64,000 bases of DNA from Nocardioides abyssi (GTDB lineage Bacteria > Actinomycetota > Actinomycetes > Propionibacteriales > Nocardioidaceae), in the NCBI RefSeq assembly GCF_030412915.1, contig NZ_JAUHJR010000001.1, positions 1-64,000 on the forward strand, written 5' to 3'. The translations under genes and the position numbers were made by a program. This document shows positions 59,689 through 64,000 of this stretch, piece by piece. The notes beneath the pieces are model-generated. The model saw nothing but the letters and a program-made list of their open reading frames with translations, was not told where the DNA came from and searched no databases. The first letter of the stretch is position 1; every line of letters starts with the position of its first letter.

Positions 59689-60879
59689 TCAGTGGCCGGG
59701 CGTGAAGCGGATCGGGAACTCCACGGCGCCGGTGTTGCCGGAGACCGGCAGCCACCGGCCGGGGCTGTCGGGGACGGCGTTGGGCATCCGCCGCGCGAGC
59801 AGCGGCAGCGCGACCGCCATGTCGGTGCGCGCGACGTAGTGGCCCAGGCAGTGGTGGATGCCGGCGCCGAAGCCGTGGTGCGGCGGCCGCTCCGCGGTGA
59901 TGTCGAACGCCGGGTCGGGCACCGCCCGCGGGTCGGTGCCGGCGGCGTGGGAGAGCACCTGCACGATCCCGCCGGCCGGCACGTGCAGCCCGTCGAGGTC
60001 GACGTCCTCGACCGCCTCGCGGGTCACCCAGGTGACGGTCGGGTTGACCCGCATGACCTCCTCGACCGCGTTGCGGCCGAGCTCGGGCCGCTCGCCCAGC
60101 AGCCGCCACTGGTCGGGGTGCTGCAGCAGCGTCTGGACGGCCAGGCCGATCTGGTTGCGGGTCGTCTCCATGCCGGCGAAGGCCAGGAAGACCAGCGCCA
60201 CGTCGAGCTCGCGGCGGCTCAGCCGCTCGGCGCCGTCGGCGCCCTGGCTGGCCTGCACGAGCGCGGTGACCAGGTCCTCCCGCGGGTGGGCCGCCCGGTC
60301 GGCGACGACCTCGTCGAGGTAGCCGGTCAGCCCCTCGATCGCCGCCTCGATCCGCGGCACCTGGTTGCCGACGTCGATGGAGAACGACGCGCCCAGGTCG
60401 TCGGCCCAGTGCGCCACCTGCTGCCAGTGGGACTCCTCCAGCCCGAGCAGCCGGCAGATGATGCGGGCGGCGTAGGGCTCGGCGAACCCACCGATCAGCT
60501 CGACCTCGCCGCGCGGCGCGAAGCCGTCGACGAGCTCCTCGGCCAGCTCGGTGAAGCCCGGGACCATCGCCTCGATCGACCGCTTCCTGAACGCTGGGAG
60601 CATCAGCCGGCGGATCCGGGCGTGGTCGTCGCCCTCCAGGCTCAGCAGCGTCTCGCCCCACCAGTCGCTGAAGAGGCCGGCGTGGATGCCGTTCTGCTCC
60701 GGCCAGCGCGCGTTGCCCTGGCGGAACCGCCGGTCGCGCAGCAGCGCCGACGCCTCGGCGTACCGCACCACGGCCCAGCCCCAGGTCGTCTCGACGTACC
60801 AGTCCTGCTCGCGGGCCGCGTGGACCTCCGGCGAGGTGACGTCGAAGGTCGGGTCGCCGAGGTCGAAGCGGGTCGTCAC
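59689..60879 (-). CDS. Cytochrome P450
   Basis: 396 residues, bacterial class I size. The heme loop FGAGIHHCLGHY provides Cys344; the I-helix has AFAGMETTRNQIG (the usual Thr pair), and EEVMRVNPTV holds the ExxR (EEVMR). Ferredoxin and reductase must be supplied from elsewhere. It lies downstream of GNAT and LysE-like genes with 4-bp overlaps (GTG 60879 on the GNAT stop), so the three form an operon, but no shared pathway is evident. Substrate unknown. Confidence 0.93.
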   Translation of the reverse strand: MTTRFDLGDPTFDVTSPEVHAAREQDWYVETTWGWAVVRYAEASALLRDRRFRQGNARWPEQNGIHAGLFSDWWGETLLSLEGDDHARIRRLMLPAFRKRSIEAMVPGFTELAEELVDGFAPRGEVELIGGFAEPYAARIICRLLGLEESHWQQVAHWADDLGASFSIDVGNQVPRIEAAIEGLTGYLDEVVADRAAHPREDLVTALVQASQGADGAERLSRRELDVALVFLAFAGMETTRNQIGLAVQTLLQHPDQWRLLGERPELGRNAVEEVMRVNPTVTWVTREAVEDVDLDGLHVPAGGIVQVLSHAAGTDPRAVPDPAFDITAERPPHHGFGAGIHHCLGHYVARTDMAVALPLLARRMPNAVPDSPGRWLPVSGNTGAVEFPIRFTPGH

Positions 60880-61373
60880 GGCCGCACCATGCGGATGTGG
60901 AGCCCCTCCTCGGCGTGCTGGAAGGCGCCGTCCGGGTGGTACCCGTGGTTCTCGTAGAAGCGGATCGCGCGCTTGTTGGGCTCGAGCACCCACAGGTACG
61001 ACGGGGCGCCGCCGATCGTCGCCTCGAACAGCAGGTGGCCCAGGCCGGAGCCCCACCAGTGCGCCCGCACGTAGAGCGCCAGCAGCGGCAGGCCCAGCTC
61101 GTCGGGCTCGCCCGCGCCGGCGAAGCCGACCAGGCCCTCGGGCGCCTCGGCCACCAGCGTGCGGTCGTGCAGCGCGACCATCTCGCGCCAGACCTCGATC
61201 CGCTCGGCGAGGTGCTCCTCGCTGTCGGCACGGATCCTGTCCGGCACCAGGTGCGCGTAGGCCTCGTGCCAGGAGTCCACGTGCAGCTGCCCGAGCGCGT
61301 CCGCGTCGTCGAGGACGGCCGGGCGGATCGTCACGCCGTCGGAGTGGTCCTCGGGCTGGGCGGTGGAGCTCAT
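60876..61373 (-). CDS. GNAT family N-acetyltransferase
   Basis: 165 residues: TIRPAVLDDADALGQLHVDSWHEAY is the usual GNAT opening (alpha1), LLALYVRAHWWGSGLGHLLF contains the acetyl-CoA-binding loop (RxxGxG as HWWGSGLGH), and WVLEPNKRAIRFYENHGY the alpha4 Asn/Tyr region. Acceptor unknown. It overlaps the P450 and LysE-like genes by 4 bp each. Confidence 0.9.
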   Translation of the reverse strand: MSSTAQPEDHSDGVTIRPAVLDDADALGQLHVDSWHEAYAHLVPDRIRADSEEHLAERIEVWREMVALHDRTLVAEAPEGLVGFAGAGEPDELGLPLLALYVRAHWWGSGLGHLLFEATIGGAPSYLWVLEPNKRAIRFYENHGYHPDGAFQHAEEGLHIRMVRP

Positions 61374-61990
61374 CCGGCCATCGTATGGAGCGCCAGCCCC
61401 GCGACCACGACCGCGGACCCCAGTCCGGTCACCAGCCGCCCCCGCGGGCCGGTCACCGCGCGGCCCAGCACCGCGCCACCCGTCGCGAGCAGCAGCTGCC
61501 ACGACGCGCTCGCGGCCAGCGCGGCCAGCACGAACACGGTCCCCTCGGCCGCGCCGTCGGTCAGGTCGCGGCCCAGGACCACGGCGGCGAAGTAGACGAC
61601 CGTCGTCGGGTTCACCGCCGTGATCCCCACGAAGAGCGCGTACGCCGTGCGCGGCCGCATCCCCCGGTCCGTCGCTCCTCGCGTGCTCGGCGCCGCCGCG
61701 CCGCTCCGCAGCGCCGCGCGGCCCATCAGGGCCGCCACGACGAGCAGCACCACGCCCGAGCCGAGGCGCAGGGCGTCCTGCGCCGGGGCGAGCAGCGCGG
61801 ACAGGGCCGTCCCCGCGACGACCGCGAGGGCGGCGTACGCACCGTCGACGGAGGCGATGCCCAGCGCCGCCGCGGCGCCGGTGCGCCAGGAGGTGCGGGC
61901 GGTGAGCGCGACGAGGTACGCCCCGACCGCGCCGATCGGCACCGCGATCGCCCAGCCGGTGACCAGACCGGAGACGACGACCTCGCGCAC
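61370..61990 (-). CDS. LysE family transporter
   Basis: 206 residues with about six helices, resembling RhtB/LysE amino acid exporters: SGLVTGWAIAVPIGAVGAYLV at the start, LGIASVDGAYAALA, and VGITAVNPTTVVYFAAVV with the conserved NP motif. GTG 61990 is supported by a CACCAT hexamer 6 nt upstream. It heads the LysE-GNAT-P450 operon. Export substrate unknown. Confidence 0.85.
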   Translation of the reverse strand: MREVVVSGLVTGWAIAVPIGAVGAYLVALTARTSWRTGAAAALGIASVDGAYAALAVVAGTALSALLAPAQDALRLGSGVVLLVVAALMGRAALRSGAAAPSTRGATDRGMRPRTAYALFVGITAVNPTTVVYFAAVVLGRDLTDGAAEGTVFVLAALAASASWQLLLATGGAVLGRAVTGPRGRLVTGLGSAVVVAGLALHTMAG

Positions 61991-61996
61991 GGCCCG

Positions 61997-62038
61997 ATGG
62001 TGGGGCAGCGGCGGGGGCTCCCGCACCCGCTTTACGGT
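61997..62038. promoter_or_regulatory. Divergent leaderless -10 elements
   Basis: CACCAT on the minus strand (61997-62002) ends 6 nt before GTG 61990. TACGGT on the plus strand (62033-62038) ends 7 nt before ATG 62046. Confidence 0.5.
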
Positions 62039-62045
62039 GGGCGTC

Positions 62046-62684
62046 ATGCGGATCACCAAGCTCGGGCACGCCGGCATCCGGATCGAGCACGACGGCACCA
62101 CCGTCGTCCTGGACCCCGGCGTCTTCACCGACCCGGGTGCCGTCGACGGCGCCGACGCGGTGCTGGTCACCCACGAGCACCCCGACCACTACGTCGCCGA
62201 CACGCTGCGCCGCACCGACGCCGCCGTGCACACCATCGAGGGGGTCGCCGCCCACGTGCGGACCGACGCCCCGGACGTGGCCGAGCGGCTGCACGTCGTG
62301 GCGCCGGGGGAGTCCTTCGGCGTCGGCTCGATCTCGGTGCGGGCCGTCGGCGAGCTGCACGCCGTCATCCACCCCGAGCTGCCGCGGATCACCAACTCCG
62401 GCTACCTGCTCGACCTCGGCGGGACGAAGGTCTTCCACCCCGGCGACGCCCTCACCGGCCCCGGCGAGCCGATCGACCTGCTGCTGCTCCCCGTCTCCGC
62501 GCCGTGGCTCCGCGTGGGGGAGGCCGTCGACTTCGCCCGCGAGGTCGGCGCCCCCCGCAACCTCGCCATCCACGACCGCGTCTACTCCGACGCCGGCCTC
62601 GGCATCGTCGACGGCCACCTGCAGCGCTTCCTCGAGCCCGCCGGCCAGGCCTACGCCCGCCTCCCCGACGGCGCCGACCTCTGA
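62046..62684 (+). CDS. MBL fold metallo-hydrolase
   Basis: 212 residues of the metallo-beta-lactamase fold, UlaG-like group: THEHPDH (42-48) gives His43, His45, Asp47, His48, and GDALTG and AIHDRVYS give further ligands. It starts MRITKLGHAGIRIE, as in the conserved beta-lactamase superfamily_2 group. Function not known. Single gene, ended by a repeat-rich spacer. Confidence 0.88.
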   Translation: MRITKLGHAGIRIEHDGTTVVLDPGVFTDPGAVDGADAVLVTHEHPDHYVADTLRRTDAAVHTIEGVAAHVRTDAPDVAERLHVVAPGESFGVGSISVRAVGELHAVIHPELPRITNSGYLLDLGGTKVFHPGDALTGPGEPIDLLLLPVSAPWLRVGEAVDFAREVGAPRNLAIHDRVYSDAGLGIVDGHLQRFLEPAGQAYARLPDGADL

Positions 62685-62700
62685 CCCCACCCGCGCCCAC

Positions 62701-63107
62701 CGCTGGTCGAGCAGGGAGGCGCGCCAAAGCCGACCGTTGACGAGACCCCTGGCAGCCGAACGTCGGCCTTGAGGCCGTGGGTGGTCGCGGTAGGGCAGCA
62801 ATAAGGACGAGGTACGCCGCGGGTCGCGGTTGCTTCCCGGCTCACGGCAGCCTCGCCTCGGCTGCTGCCTCCGGCTGGTTGAGGAGGGCCGCCAGGCCCG
62901 TCTCGAAACCCGCCGCCCCGCTGGTCGAGCAGCGAGCCCTCGGCGAGCGTCGACGAGACCCTGCAGCCGACCTTCGGCATGCGGGCCTGGGTGGTCGCGG
63001 TGGGAGCAGCGATGAGGACGGGTACGCCGTGGCTCGCGGTTGCTTCCCGGCTCGCGGCGGGCGGTTTCGGCTGGTTGAGGAAGGCGCGCAGCGCCTGTCT
63101 CGAAACC
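62701..63107 (+). repeat. Two copies of a composite B-D-A repeat of about 215 bp
   Basis: Order: element B (62701-62747), block D1 (62748 to about 62855), element A (62877-62910); then B (62920-62960), D2 (62961 to about 63066), A (63073-63107). D1 and D2 share GGGTGGTCGCGGT, GGTACGCCG, CGCGGTTGCTTCCCGGCTC and flanks, with about 80 percent identity by eye. The 514-bp spacer 62685-63198 holds no gene other than this; it lies directly before the DUF222 gene. Confidence 0.8.
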
Positions 63108-63198
63108 CGCCGAGACTCGTTGAAGTTGTTGTCCGAATGCTGGTCTGACCTGGGGAAACAGCCCCGTGACTGTCGGTGGTCGCTGCTTGAGTAGACCC

Positions 63199-64000
63199 AT
63201 GGCCAAGGACTCCCGACACAGTGCGCACCCGGTGTGCCGCGCGGTTGCGAAGTCCCGCAAGAAGGCCCGTTCGGCCTGCAGCTCCCAGCTGTGGCAGATG
63301 TCGGATGACGAGGTCTCGACCGCCCTGCTGGAGGCGACCCGGCTCCGGGCCCAGGTCGAGGCCCTCGAGCTCAAGCTGGCCGCCGAGGCCGACCGCCGCG
63401 CGGTCGGCGACAAGGTCGGCGCGACCGACACCGCCTCGTGGTGGGGACACGAGACCCACCAGGACCGACCGACGGCCAAGCGGCGGATGCGCTTGGCCGA
63501 GTCGCTGGACCGTCATACGCCGACGTCGGCCGCGCTGGCGGAGGGCGCGATCAGCGTCGACCACGCGAAGGTCATCGCCGACTGCGTCGACCGGCTGCCC
63601 GACGACCCGCCCGACGCGACCATCCCGGAGCGGGCCGAGAAGCACCTCTTGAACGAGGCGCTCGACGTCACGCCGAAGACGCTGGCGATCCTGGCCAAGC
63701 ATGTCCTCACCGTCGTCGCACCCGGGATCGGCGAGGAACGCGACGCCCGCGCCCTCGAACGAGAAGAACGCGAAGCCCGCGCCAACGCCTGGCTCACGAT
63801 GTGTCCCGACGGCAAAGGATCGGTGCGCGGCAAGTTCTCCATCCCCACCCTGCACGGCGAGATGCTGAGGAAGATGCTGCTCGCGTTCGCTGCCCCGAAG
63901 CACCAAGCCGCCGTCAAGGGCGAGGAGGCTGCAGAAGCAGGGGATCGCCGTCCTTCGCCGGAGCGGATGGGCGACGCGTTCTGCGAGCTCCTCGAACGCC
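63199..64000 (+). CDS. DUF222 (13E12 repeat family) protein, C-terminus missing
   Basis: 267 codons are visible before the window ends. The reading shows the DUF222 domain: MSDDEVSTALLEATRLRAQV, SWWGHETHQDRPTAKRRMRLAESLDRH, and GAISVDHAKVIADCVDRLP. Full-length members normally continue to a C-terminal HNH nuclease domain, which would lie beyond 64000. Related genes are multicopy in actinobacteria (13E12 family in mycobacteria), and some are linked to mobile elements. ATG 63199 is used; the upstream region is repeat-rich. Confidence 0.8.
   Translation, partial: MAKDSRHSAHPVCRAVAKSRKKARSACSSQLWQMSDDEVSTALLEATRLRAQVEALELKLAAEADRRAVGDKVGATDTASWWGHETHQDRPTAKRRMRLAESLDRHTPTSAALAEGAISVDHAKVIADCVDRLPDDPPDATIPERAEKHLLNEALDVTPKTLAILAKHVLTVVAPGIGEERDARALEREEREARANAWLTMCPDGKGSVRGKFSIPTLHGEMLRKMLLAFAAPKHQAAVKGEEAAEAGDRRPSPERMGDAFCELLER

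Noticed and set aside
62701-63107. Degraded protein-coding gene
   Set aside because: Frames across the region run through A and B repeats and show no domain; the block structure explains the sequence better.
1-64000. tRNA, rRNA or riboswitch
   Set aside because: I looked at the intergenic stretches for tRNA T-loop and acceptor patterns, rRNA words and known riboswitch cores and found none; a covariance-model scan would settle this.

Overview
The window is very GC-rich, densely packed chromosomal DNA from an actinobacterium. The best guess is a member of the Nocardioidaceae (Nocardioides-like), but this rests on recall of gene order and protein similarity, not on a search. Supporting signs are Lsr2, ClpC1, a MutY without an appended Nudix domain, bS22 next to a small excisionase-like HTH protein, a BldN-type sigma factor with a candidate RsbN partner, a Rex-hemACDB operon, a CcsA/ResB cytochrome c system and menaquinone genes. 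I see no rRNA, tRNA, CRISPR array, transposase or prophage.

Layout. 1-2871: a glycosyltransferase (cut by the window start), a sulfotransferase-like protein and a second glycosyltransferase. 2872-3676: a non-coding stretch full of dispersed repeats and palindromes. 3677-9303: a cofactor operon (DUF2520 dehydrogenase-like protein, panC, panD, nadB, nadC, coaX) for pantothenate/CoA and NAD. 9460-12607: lsr2 and clpC. 12887-18348: a glycosyltransferase, mutY, an anchored secreted protein, and the genome-integrity pair disA and radA. 18568-21941: a LacI regulator, a methyltransferase, a VOC protein and a cysteine-rich unknown.

22001-44179 resembles, from memory, the Mycobacterium tuberculosis region Rv0496-Rv0512: ppx, a TIM-barrel isomerase, proline dehydrogenase, proC, HTH, bS22, epimerase, acyltransferase, HAD phosphatase, glutaredoxin, rex, hemA, hemC, a uroporphyrinogen methyltransferase/synthase fusion and hemB. 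Two blocks interrupt it. One is DsbA-like reductase, haloalkane dehalogenase, TetR, DCC oxidoreductase, membrane protein and deacetylase (25561-30114). The other is the BldN/RsbN-like pair (33226-35397). 44490-53172 holds a lytic transglycosylase, hemL and the cytochrome c maturation genes (TlpA-like, CcdA, ResB, CcsA, second TlpA-like). 53182-57731 holds menA, menE, menC and menD. The right end has a CPA1 antiporter with a UBP zinc finger, a P450, GNAT and LysE proteins, a metallo-hydrolase, another repeat-rich spacer, and a DUF222 gene running off the end.

How the parts fit. The core supplies CoA, NAD, heme, cytochrome c and menaquinone, that is, respiratory cofactors, with Rex (NADH/NAD sensing) placed to control heme synthesis. 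Genes are joined mostly by 1-8 bp overlaps. Where a new transcription unit begins, a TAnnnT -10 hexamer very often ends 6-8 nt before the start codon, which suggests widespread leaderless mRNA. The most unusual non-coding features are a family of paired intergenic repeats, a four-copy 18-bp repeat cluster with DnaA-box-like sequences, and several long palindromes.
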